Below, in pieces: positions 22,132-33,625 of a stretch of DNA of 64,000 nt (its first letter is position 1; each line of letters begins with the position of its first letter). A program made the position numbers and the translations under genes. The stretch is from Notospermus geniculatus (Eukaryota > Nemertea > Pilidiophora > Heteronemertea > Lineidae). Under the pieces are notes generated by a model. That model made no database searches, was not told the origin of the DNA, and saw only the letters and a list, made by a program, of their open reading frames with translations. Location of the stretch: assembly GCA_002633025.1 (NCBI GenBank), contig NMRB01000062.1:34485-98484 (forward strand), written 5' to 3'.

Positions 22132-22898
22132 CACACAGGAAACCACCATTACCGTCATCGTGGATGAGCAGTGGAGTTCGTCATCAAAAGGAACCTTCCC
22201 CTCATAAAGACAAATGCCGACACAAAATTCAAGTTAAAGCGAATCGACAGTCGTTTTGTAAACATAAGGACGATGTTTGTAGAAATTGCCCCCACAGCCA
22301 ATCAGAATGCAGGAAATGAGTGTTTGTAAACAAAGATTCGTCCCCTTTTGCATTCAAATTTTTTGGCTGACAAATCGCTTTAATCAGTCAAAGTGTCCTC
22401 AAGATAAACGGCACGTGGGTTCCTCATTGACGGAAACCAAATGTACTCACTGACACTGACTCTGACAACGACACCGACGCACACGCCACGACGACCCCGA
22501 CCTTTGAAAGGACATGCTTGGAAAATTTTGTCTGATACCCTATCTTGTATAATGTTGACATTTCTCCAACAACTGAATTAATTCAACTCTGGCGTTCCAT
22601 AAGCCTAGGCCAATAGACAGTCACGTTGTGGCGAGCAAGGTGTCATCGACTTCAACCGATTGCACCAAGAGTTCTCAACTCGTCGATGATGACCCCAGTC
22701 AAAATAAAGACATATCAATCTCTCAATATGTAAGCTGAGTGACGCTAACCGGCCTGCAGCAAGTTCTGGTATGTGGGTAAAAACACACACACTGTCCCTA
22801 TAGGCAATAGACAACTGACCTACTATTTGTATATAGCTCTAGCGTATGTATTGGTTGAGGGGATGGAGGGATGGTGGTGAATTTTGGGCTGTGTGTGT

Positions 22899-22926
22899 GG
22901 GGGGGGGGGNNNNGGGGGGGGGGGGG
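22899..22926. other. Poly-G tract with a 4-base gap
   Basis: A G homopolymer with four N (22,910-22,913), preceded by GT repeats. The true length is unresolved. Confidence 0.9.
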
Positions 22927-24460
22927 TAACAAACAGCTCTTACATCTGCCGTAATTCCCGTAGATTCGTGTTCTTTCGCCTCCTCACCTTCACTTTTGGG
23001 GTTGGAGGGGGAAAAGGTTTCCAGGGATCTAGTGAAAGTTTGCAAAATGCCGCAGCTGTACTCCGACAACTCACTACCCAGCAATCACCATCCGCCTACC
23101 CATCCACCAACATCATACAGGGGCCTTCCACAAAAAGTAGGCGTACGTTCATTTGAGTAGGCCTACAGAATTCAGTTCACTTGCATCCTCACAAAACCAT
23201 CATGAATATTTTGAAAAGAATAATGAAAAGCCTACAGGGATTCCCACACAACAGGAGATATCCATAAATTCCGTTAAATGGTTAAATTGAGGGTAATCCA
23301 GCAAATTAAAACGAAGAAGGGCCATTGTTTTGCTGCTGTGTTGTGAATGAGAATTTGAACTGGGTTCATGCTGATGAATTCTGGGATACAATCAACGGCT
23401 ACTGAAACTGGTTGACTTCCACAAGTCTTCCATAAGTCTTCCAACGGTGAAGATTTACACTTAGAGCATGGGATGGAAAAACAACGTGCAAAATATGCTA
23501 AGATTTAGTCTTCCATTGTCTGAGCTGTTGGAAGACTAACGGAAGCCTTAAACATGTTAAACTTGTAATTGTTTCGTTTGGAATCCAAAAACTTAGAATA
23601 TTTATTTCTCTCTCATCAGAATGAAGATTTATGGAAGATTAAATGAATCTTTGTGGCAGACTTATAAGGCTTGAATCCTCAAAGAAGACTTATTCGCAAA
23701 GGGAAGCTTTAAATATGTCTTATAAGTCTTCATTAAGCACTCAATTTTTAGCAGGGCACATACAAAATTGAGGGTTTGTGACAAAATATCGTTAAAATAT
23801 CATGAAAATATCAATATAAAAAAGCCTCATTTTTAAAAATTATGAATTTTTAATTGAAAATCAGCGTGATATCATTCACCAGTCAATCCTATGAATTTCT
23901 GTGAAGAAACGTTTTAGAAATCATTTCTCATTTTCCAGATATATCAGAATATCACCAGTTTTATGAATTTGATATTTTGCAAAATTCGATAGTTCACATA
24001 TTTTTCCCTCATCAACAGTCACTCATCATGATAACATAATAGTTCATGCTGATTATTCCATCATTTTTACTTTAATAGACGGAGAATTTAACGAAAGTCT
24101 TAAAATGCCCCAAAAATATGGCATGTTTTTCTGATGATATTTTGATATTTCTTGAAAACGACAAGAGATTTTTCGAAACATTTTTCACGGAATTTCTTAG
24201 AAATCATCACGGAATAATATCAAGCTAATTTTGAAATGAAAATTGGGGATTCTAAAAATTGTGTTTTTTCTTGATATTTTGAAATTCTAATATCTTCATG
24301 ATAATTTGCCACAAATCCTAAATTTGGTATGTCATCATTTAGGCAACATATTTTTGTGTATAAAAATGGCAATCTTGCCCATAAATGACCATTGGCATCT
24401 CTTAGTCAGCAGAATAGGAAACATCACTGTCTTTTTATTTTTTAACAAGACTGTACATGT

Positions 24461-25756
24461 AGAAATGAACAACTCACTTTAAATTTTCTTCACTTCTCAA
24501 TTAATGAATGTGAACAATTAATGGAGAATGCAACGTTTATTCTTCAGATTACGGATGATTCGGGCTAAATCACAGATGACGAGTGAAAATGAGATCCTAC
24601 GCAGCAGCAGCCTTAGGCACTTCATCCTACCTTCTCCGAATTCTCAGTCATGTGCATTTTGACGGAAGAGATCCGTCTAATTTGCATACCCATTCTAAAT
24701 TATTCACTTCGACGACGTTGTGATATGCAGACAGAATGACAGAGTGACACGTTATATGCATGTACTCTAACTCCCACTTACCTGTCCCATTCCTGAACTC
24801 GGACAAAATGACCAAATCCTAAGTAGAAGATATCGCAGGCTGTCATTCTTTGCCTGGCTCGGGAGTGGGACAAGTATGTACACAGGACATTACTGTTTCT
24901 GACCATACCCCCACCCCATTATCTTGAACTTAGGATATTCATCTTTTTCCGAGTTCAGGAACATTACAAGAAGTTTCACGCGGAGCTGATCTATTCTTAG
25001 ATCACTGAAGTCATTCGATTCTAAAATTAGAACACAGTGGACTCGATGGACTTGCCTATTACAATAGCCATAGCGCGGTGTCTGAGGCTTTCGCACTCGA
25101 AGTCACGATACGAATGCCACAGCCAAAACAAATATGGGCAAATGGGTTTTTGTCAGGGGTTCCGGACGAGGCCTAATGCTGTTTTCGACTTTTTGAGCTA
25201 GTGGATAGCCTGGATTTTTAGACGAACAACCATCACCCCTCTCTGAATAATGGACTAGTCCATGTCAGCACTGCAGGTTGAGATTTTCAAGACAAAAATG
25301 ACGGGACAAAGGCACAACCGATCAAAATGAAATTTTCACTGATGTCTGAAGAAATATCAAAGGCTTTGATATACGGTCGAACCAGATTAATTCCACCCGT
25401 CGTAAATTGTTTATCATTAGGGAATCCCCAGACACTCTGCTGTTTTTCGAGGGAATCCCCGATTGTTACCATTAAAATGGCATTCAACAGGGTTTCAAAA
25501 CCAGGATAATGACGGCGGAGGATAAAATCAGAAATCCCAGAAGCAGTATGGACGTGGAGAACACCCAACACTTTCATTTCCCGAGCAAACTGGTTTACGA
25601 TCGCCACTCTCTTTCGAATAAAATAGCTTTGATCAGTAAAAATACCCGGAAAATGCACTGCTTAACCATTAGGCTGATGACGTCATCGCTCATGGAAGAA
25701 AACTTCTTGTAATGTGGGACAGATAAGTGGGAGTTGTATTGCTTTGTCCTTAACTT
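24461..25756. other. No gene recognised
   Basis: An open minus-strand frame of 123 codons (25,287-25,658) has no known domain and no supporting splice sites, so it is not called as a gene. Confidence 0.4.
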
Positions 25757-26125
25757 CTAGCGTCCAATGGAAATACCTAGTAAGTCACATTTTTTGAAAA
25801 GATGAGTTAAGGCCAAATTCGTACTTACTAGGTATTGTTTCATCATAATTAACAGTTTTTGTTTGCAAAATGTTCGCCAAAGCCTCGGAAAGACAGTGGT
25901 GCACTTACTCGGGTCTAATTGTGACTTACTACGTTTTTACCTTTGCAAATTCAGCATGAAATCAGAGGTAAAACATATCAAATTGCATTTAATCCTGTTG
26001 AATGACATATTTTTAATTAGGAGTGTTTTCCACAACAAAACTCTTCCAAGTTGTCATTCCACATAAACCCATTTTTCTCGAAAACAATAAAATGTGACAT
26101 ACTAAGTATTTCCATTGGACGCTAG
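25757..26125. repeat. Foldback with ~45-bp arms
   Basis: CTAGCGTCCAATGGAAATAC at the left is mirrored by GTATTTCCATTGGACGCTAG-like sequence at the right (one mismatch), followed by AGTAAGTCACATTTT on the left arm. Confidence 0.8.
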
Positions 26126-26186
26126 ACTTTTCATACATGCATATGAGGTTTCTCTTTGCTTTGCATTTCAGTAAAAACGACACAGC

Positions 26187-26276
26187 TCATTTCTGAAATC
26201 CAGATCCATTCAGTCTTCATTTCTGAAATCCAGATCCATTCAGTCTTCATTTCTGAAATCCAGATCCATTCAGTCT
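26187..26276. repeat. 30-bp tandem repeat, 3 identical copies
   Basis: Three head-to-tail units starting TCATTTCTGAAATCCAGATC. The identity of the copies suggests recent expansion. Confidence 0.95.
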
Positions 26277-27937
26277 TCAATTTGCTGAGATCCGCTTATG
26301 CAGACTCGATATGATTATAAGGCAGGGTACTTGCAGTCGGCAGGGATGCGGCGCACAGGACGTNTGTCAACGGTATTCTCCTTGAAACGGGGACATCGCC
26401 GTCAAAGTGGCGGGACAATGGGTCAAGAGAACACCAATTCTGTCTAAGCGCCAGAACATTGACAGGAACTGTATTTCGTTTACATTCAGCAGTGACGTCA
26501 TGGGATTTCTGCGAACACAGGGAAGTTTCTGCACGAATTTGATATCTATCTTTCCTCCACCTTCCTCTCGTAGTGTTCATGCACTCTGTCGGAACAATCT
26601 AACCTGGCGGACAGCTTTATCTAACCATAAACCAATGTGGTGTCATCTTTAGCCTGTAACACGACCAAGAGGGCCGAAATATTCTAACACTTTTGACATT
26701 ATTGTCGGTGCAGGTTTAAAGGATGTGACACTTTTTCAGGTATGGAAATTGCAACACTTTCAAAAGTGTTGTTATAGCTCTAAAAGATCAGTCACTATTA
26801 CAACACTTTGAAAATGTTTCATGCAACAGTTTTAGTGATCCATCTGTTTTGAGACTGTAAGTACAGTACAGATATCCAAAAAACAGCACAAAAACGACAC
26901 ATAGTATACAATAAATCGGAAAGACCTCTGAGATCTCTTCTACATAGCGCCTGAGGATGACCCCGATTGGGGTCGAAAATTTGCGAAGTATTCGGAGACG
27001 ACTTTCCGATTTACTGTATGTACAGTACATGTAGGAATATGCCATTACCAGTTCTAAGGTATAGCCAACCTGAACCACGCATCCAAAGGCTAAACTTACT
27101 AGCCTACAGTGTTTTCTACAGGTTTACACCTTCATCGGTTCGAAAAAATAATGGTCCTGAACAACTGTCTTCAACCAGTACCATCAACAGAGGAGTTGAA
27201 AAAACATCTCTCGAATTATCGGTAAGAAACTGATGTACATGTACATGTATCTCGCACCAACACTGGACTAACCATGAGTGTACACTTCCTAATCGTTCGA
27301 AGTTAACTATTTCAGTGAAACACTGCAGGCAGGTGCTTCGTTGGCAAACGTCCATCCCGTCCATTATACATTGCAAAATCACAATCATTAATGCCGAACC
27401 TTTCATATGCCTTTCACGTCGGCCACTGAGTGGCGACTTTCTTGGTTCTCAACGCCTCTAATTTAAAGTGTCGTTTTGGTCCTTTGTACAATACTCATCA
27501 GTTTTGTACCAGTAGAAACTTTCATCCTATTCACATCCATACCCTTGCTTGAACTAGATTGTCATCAAAGTCGATTAACGCTTATAATGAAGTTCTCCTG
27601 CATGGAAACCATGGAAAAGGCACACTCTTAAACGACACAGCTACAATGTAATCTTTTCTCCATTTTCAGAACGAATATATATATTAGAGCCAGCGAGCTG
27701 ATCAACTTGAATGTTTCATGGAGTATTGTTCCATCAGATGTCAATAACCCAGCGCGGTTTTTTCGTTGGAAAAGGTCTATTGTAGCGGATTTCAATCATG
27801 ATACACGTTTTAATTGATTACAGCTGCCGACGAGTCAGCAAGTATCGATCACTCTCAATGGCGAAAAAAAATTAAATGCAGTCTCAAACACTTAGCGATT
27901 TATGTGTTTTCGATGATCCGAAATGACATTCGAGCAT
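26277..27937. other. No gene recognised
   Basis: At 26,890-27,020 a short inverted repeat (AAATCGGAAAG / CTTTCCGATTT) encloses GATGACCCCGATTGGGGTC, a hairpin style found in 3' regions of some retroelements. One ambiguous base at 26,364. Confidence 0.4.
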
Positions 27938-28873
27938 GTACACTCTCGGTCATAAGTAAATCCGCACCAGATATTCTTGATTTACTCGATAACTACTAAT
28001 TATTTTTTTCCAATTTTTGGACATGTGAAAGCCACATGCACTGTCTAACACATCCCGCTTCAATTATTCAAATCGACCAACATCCCTGTCTTCCACAGCA
28101 GTTCAAAGATGGCAGGGTGGTTTGGAGGTTTCACCAACTGAAGTTTTCATCAAATTTTTCACCTGCACAACCTTCAGCCTTGGTCATCAAGCGACAGTCC
28201 AGTGAAATTTTTCCAAAAATATATCAAGATCTCACCAAAAATTGCATTTTTGTCCAAAATCTCAGCACATGCTTGGCAACCAGTGAACCCAAACTATGAG
28301 ATGGTCCCTTAGACATGTCCCGAATCAATGCCCTGAATTGAATGTTGGCTAGTTGAACAGACCAATTGTTATGTAAAATCACTCTGGTTGGAGTAACACC
28401 AACACCTTGTAAACAGATGAATTTCTTGCTTTCAATCATAGTTCAATTCAAAATCCCGGCCACCAAAACACAATACAATGTCCCTTTTGCATAGTATGGC
28501 GAGGGGGCATCTTATAGTTGAGCTCACTGGGTTGCCAAGCAAGTGGTGAAATTTTGGACAAAATTGCATTTTTTGGCGAGATCTTGATATAATTTTTGAA
28601 AAATTTTCTCTGGTCTGTCGCTTAGTGACCAAGGCTGAAGGTTGTGCAGGTGAAAAGTTTGATGAAAACTTCAGTTGGTGAAACCTCCAAACCACGCTGC
28701 CCTTTTTGAACTGCTGTGGACGACAGGAATGTTCGTCGATTTGAAAAATTGAAACGGGATGGGTTAGACAGAGCATGTGGCTTTTACTTGCCCCAAAATT
28801 GGGAAAACATAATGAGTAATTATCGAGTAATTCAAGAATATCTGGTGCGGATTTACTTATGAGCAAGAGTGTA
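27938..28873. mobile_element. Foldback with ~370-bp arms
   Basis: GTACACTCTCGGTCATAAGT at the left is mirrored by ACTTATGAGCAAGAGTGTAC at the right. The arms stay aligned through AAATCCGCACCAGATATTCT, AAAGCCACATGC, TTTGGAGGTTTCACCAACTG and GTTGTGCAGGTGAAAA (inverted). The unpaired centre is about 28,310-28,500. Confidence 0.9.
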
Positions 28874-28938
28874 CATAATGTACTGTGCCCTCAGTAATAT
28901 GACACGGCCCATTAGGCTAGTAAATTTGGTGATTAACC

Positions 28939-28977
28939 CACACACACACACGCGCGCGCGCGCGCGCACACACACAC
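28939..28977. repeat. CA/CG dinucleotide tract
   Basis: An uninterrupted alternating purine-pyrimidine run, (CA)n(CG)n(CA)n, of about 39 bp, the composition classically able to adopt Z-DNA. Confidence 0.95.
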
Positions 28978-29031
28978 TAATTGCAACGAAAATGAAACCT
29001 ATTCCTTCGATCCTTAGCATCTCGGAACATA

Positions 29032-29446
29032 CTGTATCCGATGTGTTTAGTGGCCGCGGCCAAGAAGATCGTCGTGCCTAGATTTTTTTAATTATGCAGG
29101 TTCCCGGCCACCAAGTAGAGCGTATAGGCGTAACAAATGTTATTGAAGCCTAACTATACATAATCACATTGGTCAGACGTTCCATGTCGAGTTTTCTTAT
29201 AAATGAAAAGCGATGAACTGCACGCTTCAGGGAAAAGCTTCAATAAATCATGTTTCAATGAACTCGGTATGTCATTTTCTCTTCAGTTCTCCATGCCGAA
29301 GTTGTTGTCGAACAGTGACACTTGTAGGATTGCGTTTCATTCACTACGACGGGGTCACATTTTACAACTTGCCCGGAACGTGTGTAATGAGAAAATCTAG
29401 GCACAACGGTCTACCCGGCGGCGGCCACTAAACACATCGGATACAG
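29032..29446. mobile_element. Foldback MITE, TA duplication, copy 2
   Basis: Same family as 14,854-15,210: ends CTGTATCCGATGTGTTTAGT and its mirror, with TA flanks at 29,030-29,031 and 29,447-29,448. Internal sequence such as GGCGTAACAAA and CACATTGGTCAGACGT is shared with copy 1. Confidence 0.85.
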
Positions 29447-29644
29447 TAAATATCAGAAGTCCCAAAAAATCCCATCATTGGAACAATGTTTTTATTGCAG
29501 TCAAAAATACAGGATATTGGGGTACTGGCGAAATTAGATAGCATGATATTAGTATACATGTACTTAAAGCCGCACAGTAGCCTATGCATAGCTAAATCAC
29601 TTCCAGTTCGGCCGAATTTTAGTGCAACCTCGTTTATACATTTA

Positions 29645-30637
29645 GGGCCGATTTAATAAACGTTTGCTAAGTTAACCATTGGTTCCATTTAACCGTCGGT
29701 TAACAAACCACTGGTTAATCGATGTCCATTTTTCGATTTTATAAACACTTGTTTGCAAGACGATGGTTAGGGAGCCATTGGCTAACCGATGGTTCAGTCT
29801 GGTCATTGATCAGTTGCGCTTGACGCGCATAAAATAATAAGTTGCAAAAATCGCAAAGTCAGTAAAACCCGTTACATTGGTGTTATGGCGATCCACGAGT
29901 GTCATTACGTAATAAGTCATTGTCAATTTCAGTGACAATCTCAATAACAGTCTCCTTTCTAAAACGGAATCTCCGTAAAATGTCCGCCTCATCTCTACGA
30001 GAGGGTTATATTCATCCTATCCCGAATCTGTCGGATACGCCGATCAAAACCGCGCCCTGTCTGCAGGTCACGCAATCGGTTCAGATGGAGCTTGTGCAGT
30101 GGCTCATTATGACGTCACTTTTGACCGGCGGTCCACCATGATGCTGACGTCGACGACAAAGTGCGCCACGTGTAGATCGCGTCATGGTTGAAGACGCACA
30201 CACTCCACTTGCGCTGACGACAAAGTGCACCACGTGGGTCGCCGACGTCATTTGACGTCATTTTGACCGTCAAGATGGCGGATTTTTCTGTGGTGACGTC
30301 ATCTGCACAAGCTCTTTCACTCGTCAACCTTCAGGCAGCAAATGAAGCTGAATAGACGCCAACAGAACTATGAACAGGCAGCACTCCACCAGCAAACCAT
30401 TGGCTAACCCTGCCTCCGAACAGGGTTAACTAATCTTTTGTCGACCGCAAATGTTGAACAATGGTTAGCCAACGGCTTTGTTGAACGCCGTTTGATGAAA
30501 TCAACCGATGTCTAACAAACCATCGGTTAAGAAAGCCACTGACTGACTACTGTTTATAAAATTCACCATTCCTAAACCACTGGTTAACCATTGACTAAGC
30601 ATAACCAGTGGTTAACTATCGTTCATTAAATCGGCCC
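29645..30637. mobile_element. Non-autonomous Harbinger-type element, TTA duplication
   Basis: Terminal repeats GGGCCGATTTAATAAACG and CG-TTCATTAAATCGGCCC enclose 993 bp, flanked by TTA at 29,642-29,644 and 30,638-30,640. Both ends are rich in GGTTAAC/AACCATTGG words. A TGACGTCA-rich foldback (30,088-30,314) sits inside. A second copy begins at 31,931 and runs into the assembly gap. Confidence 0.85.
30088..30314. mobile_element. TGACGTCA-rich foldback inside the Harbinger-type element
   Basis: Ends GAGCTTGTGCAG and CTGCACAAGCTC; arms contain TGACGTCA and CACGTG words. It is the uninterrupted relative of 8235-8722. Both copies of the host element carry it, so it was present before that element multiplied. 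Confidence 0.8.
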
Positions 30638-30640
30638 TTA

Positions 30641-31763
30641 GGCGTGCGTAAGGTATAGAACCATAGAATCACACATTATAGCATTATCCTGCATCGAGGT
30701 TCGGGGAATCCCCAATGCTGCGTGTAGTCTTGCGCAGCCAACCGTTTCGTTCCACAGTACTGCAATACGGATTCCCAGATTCGAAATAGCGGCTGGGTGA
30801 CCGAGACTATACGCTCGCCGATTATAACCCGCCTGTCTATACTGTGCGGCTTTAAATGAAATGCTATTGCTCAGGTAACTGTTCCTTGGTCCTGGCACAG
30901 GTAACGGCAACTTTTCTGACAGGTTAGGTGCATGATTAGACCCCCCACCCCACCCCATCATCGACGCATTGTTCTCCACCCCATTATCGGTAGACAAAAC
31001 CTAACTACGGCCCATCAGTGAAATTCTCTTGATCGCCACGAGATTCAGTTGTAAGGATGAGTAGAGTTTTTAGTCAGAGTAGATGCTTCAGAAGCTCACA
31101 TACTCCTTCCTACCAAATCTTATTCATTTCAACTAGAGCCCACTCTATCCTATGTTTCATTGGCTGCATCAATTTTGTCATCTTCCTCCGTGTCCTCGCA
31201 TACCCTTGCATTCACTACATGCTGCTGTGCAGGGAAAGCCTAACTTCTTGCATCCACGGTGCTTTGATCTACAACCAGTTTTGCATTTGCATCGAACGTC
31301 TCGAAGTATATGTAAACTAAGAGGGTGGATTGTCAGTTGGCAGTGGGACCATCAGCTCGTCAACTACATGTAGGCCTATTTTCTATCCCAGTCCTCAGCA
31401 TCCAACCCTATTTTCTACCAAGCATGGATCTGATGGTACAGTCGTAGGCTGTGAAACTTCACAGACCCTGATGTAGGTGGTAGATGTGGTGTTGCTGGTC
31501 CTCACTAGTTCCTTGAACGTCATTGCAGCCTTATGCGGATGTCAGGTCGACCTTGCGATGGCACAGAACAGGCGCAGGCTGATTTTTCCGGATCACTTTG
31601 CGTCTGAGGCACGACAGCGTGGAACAAATCAGTCGCCGATCTGGTGTGACATGACTGCAGTTGCGTCTCAGTTACGACGATCGGGATCAGTCGCCGATCC
31701 AAAAGATCACAAATCGCAAGAGTTGAACCTACATGTATTTAACTTCTGTGTCATCCCGACGGG
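30641..31763. other. No gene recognised
   Basis: Open frames at 31,057-31,320 and 31,477-31,782 (+) show no motif or splice support. Confidence 0.4.
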
Positions 31764-31930
31764 CGTAATCCATTCGACCTGAACACGGTTACGATTCCCT
31801 GCGCGAGTGATGCTGCTTGTTCCACGATGATCGTACACATTTTCGTTTTTGTGACCTGACCGTGCTTGCGACACTTGATGCCGACTATTCCGTCGTAGCG
31901 CAGGCAATCGCAGTAGGGTTCTTTCACTAT
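31764..31930 (+). repeat. Repeat shared with 39,420-39,584
   Basis: GTAATCCATTCG, GATGATCGTACACATTTTCG and TTCCGTCGTAGC blocks occur in the same order at both places. The second copy starts immediately after the 3' LTR of the BEL element. Confidence 0.8.
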
Positions 31931-32474
31931 GGGCCGATTTAATAAACGTTTGCTAAGTTAACCATTGGTTCCATTTAACCGTCGGTTAACAAACCACTGG
32001 TTAACCGATGTCCATTTCTCGATTTTATAAACACTTGTTTGTAAGACGATGGTTAGGGAGCCATTGGCTAACCTATGGTTCAGTCTGGCCATTGATCAGT
32101 TGCGCTTGACGCGAATAAAATAATAAGTTGCAAAAATCGCAAAGTCAGTAAAACCGTTACATTGGTGTTAGTGGCGATCCACGAGTGTCATTACGTAACA
32201 AGTCATCGTCAATTTCAGTGACAATCTCAATAACAGTGTCCTTTCTAAAACGGAATCTCAGTAAAATGTCCGCCTCATCTCTACGAGAGGGTTAATCCTA
32301 TCCCGAATCTGTCGGATACGCCGATCAAAACCGCGCCCTCTCTGCAGGTCACGCAATCGGTTCAGATATGGAGCTTGTGCAGTGGCTCATTATGACGTCA
32401 CTTTTGACCGGCGGTCCACCATGCTGACGTCGACGACAAAGTGCGCCACGTGTAGATCGCGTCATGGTTGAAGA
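31931..32474. mobile_element. Second copy of the Harbinger-type element, cut by gap
   Basis: Closely matches the left half of 29,645-30,637, including the internal foldback start, until the N run begins. The left flank is CACTAT; the right end is not assembled. Confidence 0.85.
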
Positions 32475-32981
32475 NNNNNNNNNNNNNNNNNNNNNNNNNN
32501 NNNNNNNNNNNNNNNNNNNNNNNNNNNNNNNNNNNNNNNNNNNNNNNNNNNNNNNNNNNNNNNNNNNNNNNNNNNNNNNNNNNNNNNNNNNNNNNNNNNN
32601 NNNNNNNNNNNNNNNNNNNNNNNNNNNNNNNNNNNNNNNNNNNNNNNNNNNNNNNNNNNNNNNNNNNNNNNNNNNNNNNNNNNNNNNNNNNNNNNNNNNN
32701 NNNNNNNNNNNNNNNNNNNNNNNNNNNNNNNNNNNNNNNNNNNNNNNNNNNNNNNNNNNNNNNNNNNNNNNNNNNNNNNNNNNNNNNNNNNNNNNNNNNN
32801 NNNNNNNNNNNNNNNNNNNNNNNNNNNNNNNNNNNNNNNNNNNNNNNNNNNNNNNNNNNNNNNNNNNNNNNNNNNNNNNNNNNNNNNNNNNNNNNNNNNN
32901 NNNNNNNNNNNNNNNNNNNNNNNNNNNNNNNNNNNNNNNNNNNNNNNNNNNNNNNNNNNNNNNNNNNNNNNNNNNNNNNNN
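32475..32981. other. Assembly gap (507 N)
   Basis: Unsequenced. It hides the rest of the repeat on its left and the junction with the 5' LTR on its right, so the target duplication of the LTR element cannot be checked. Confidence 1.
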
Positions 32982-33305
32982 TGTTGGAGCGGCAAATTGC
33001 CTTTAGCTATGACCAGTGGTGCTTGAAGTCATGAAAAGTGATTACTTGATTTGGTTTGCATGTTTCTAAATTTAGACCTGTCAATCAATTGGTGCTTTAT
33101 TGAGCTTTTAATCCTTTTGTGAATTTTGTCGTTAGTTTCAATCTTTGTAGAAATTGATCTCTTTTGTGTTTCTTGCATTTTTTACTTTTGTTGGAAAAGC
33201 TTTTCTAGTCACTTGGAATAAAGATTTTATAGAGGAAGGAACCTTGTTGGTCTCTTTGGAAAAAATTATACAGTCCTCTAAAACGTGAAACTCGAAACCC
33301 AAACA
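32982..33305 (+). repeat. 5' LTR
   Basis: 324 bp, begins TGTTGGAGCGGC right at the gap edge and ends AACCCAAACA. It includes a polyadenylation-type AATAAA in GGAATAAAGATTTT. Confidence 0.9.
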
Positions 33306-33323
33306 TGGTCCTTCGAGCCGGAT
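33306..33323 (+). promoter_or_regulatory. Primer binding site, tRNA-Tyr type
   Basis: TGGTCCTTCGAGCCGGAT is the complement of the conserved 3' end of eukaryotic tRNA-Tyr (ATCCGGCTCGAAGGACCA). It lies with no gap after the LTR. Confidence 0.85.
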
Positions 33324-33625
33324 CTAACGTTGGAGAACCTACGAACTTTGTGATGGATCAACCATTGTCAACAGTTGGTTGAAATTTGTGGACATTCGGA
33401 TTTTATTTCGACTTGATGAACTTTCGGTGGTGGTGAATTTGTCGTTGATTTGAATTGAAGCTTGTTGGACAAACTTGATCGAACGAACTAACATTGAATT
33501 TCGATATTTGAACTGATATTCGTGAGTACGGATGTGTTTAGTCGAGTTTCTGACGTTTTCGTTGAACTGATTTGAAGTTGTCGTAGTTTGCTGACTAACA
33601 TATTCGTGAACTTTGAATTGCTAGT

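Larger units (their letters stand above)
20957..23757. repeat. 2.8-kb foldback with arrays of GAAGAC/GTCTTC
   Basis: CCTGCTAAAAATTGAGTGCT near 20,960 is mirrored by AGCACTCAATTTTTAGCAGG ending near 23,755. Inside both ends (20,985-21,500 and 23,420-23,740) the words GGAAGAC, GTCTTCC and GAAGATTT recur every few tens of bases in both orientations. The centre contains three diverged units starting near 21,748, 21,902 and 22,187 (AAAGGA-CCTTCCCCTCATA, then GACAAA). Confidence 0.75.
20850..24460. repeat. Outer 3.6-kb foldback with ~34-bp ends
   Basis: ACATGTACAGTCTTGTTAAA at 20,850 is mirrored by TTTAACAAGACTGTACATGT ending at 24,460, and the match continues into AAAAAGACAG. It encloses the GAAGAC-rich foldback. 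Confidence 0.7.

Noticed and set aside
25287-25658. 123-codon minus-strand frame
   Set aside because: No recognisable domain and no supporting splice signals; of a length expected by chance in this amount of sequence.
31477-31782. 101-codon plus-strand frame
   Set aside because: It overlaps a repeat also present at 39.4 kb and has no motif.
32462-33034. Open frames of about 180 codons
   Set aside because: They are made of the N run.
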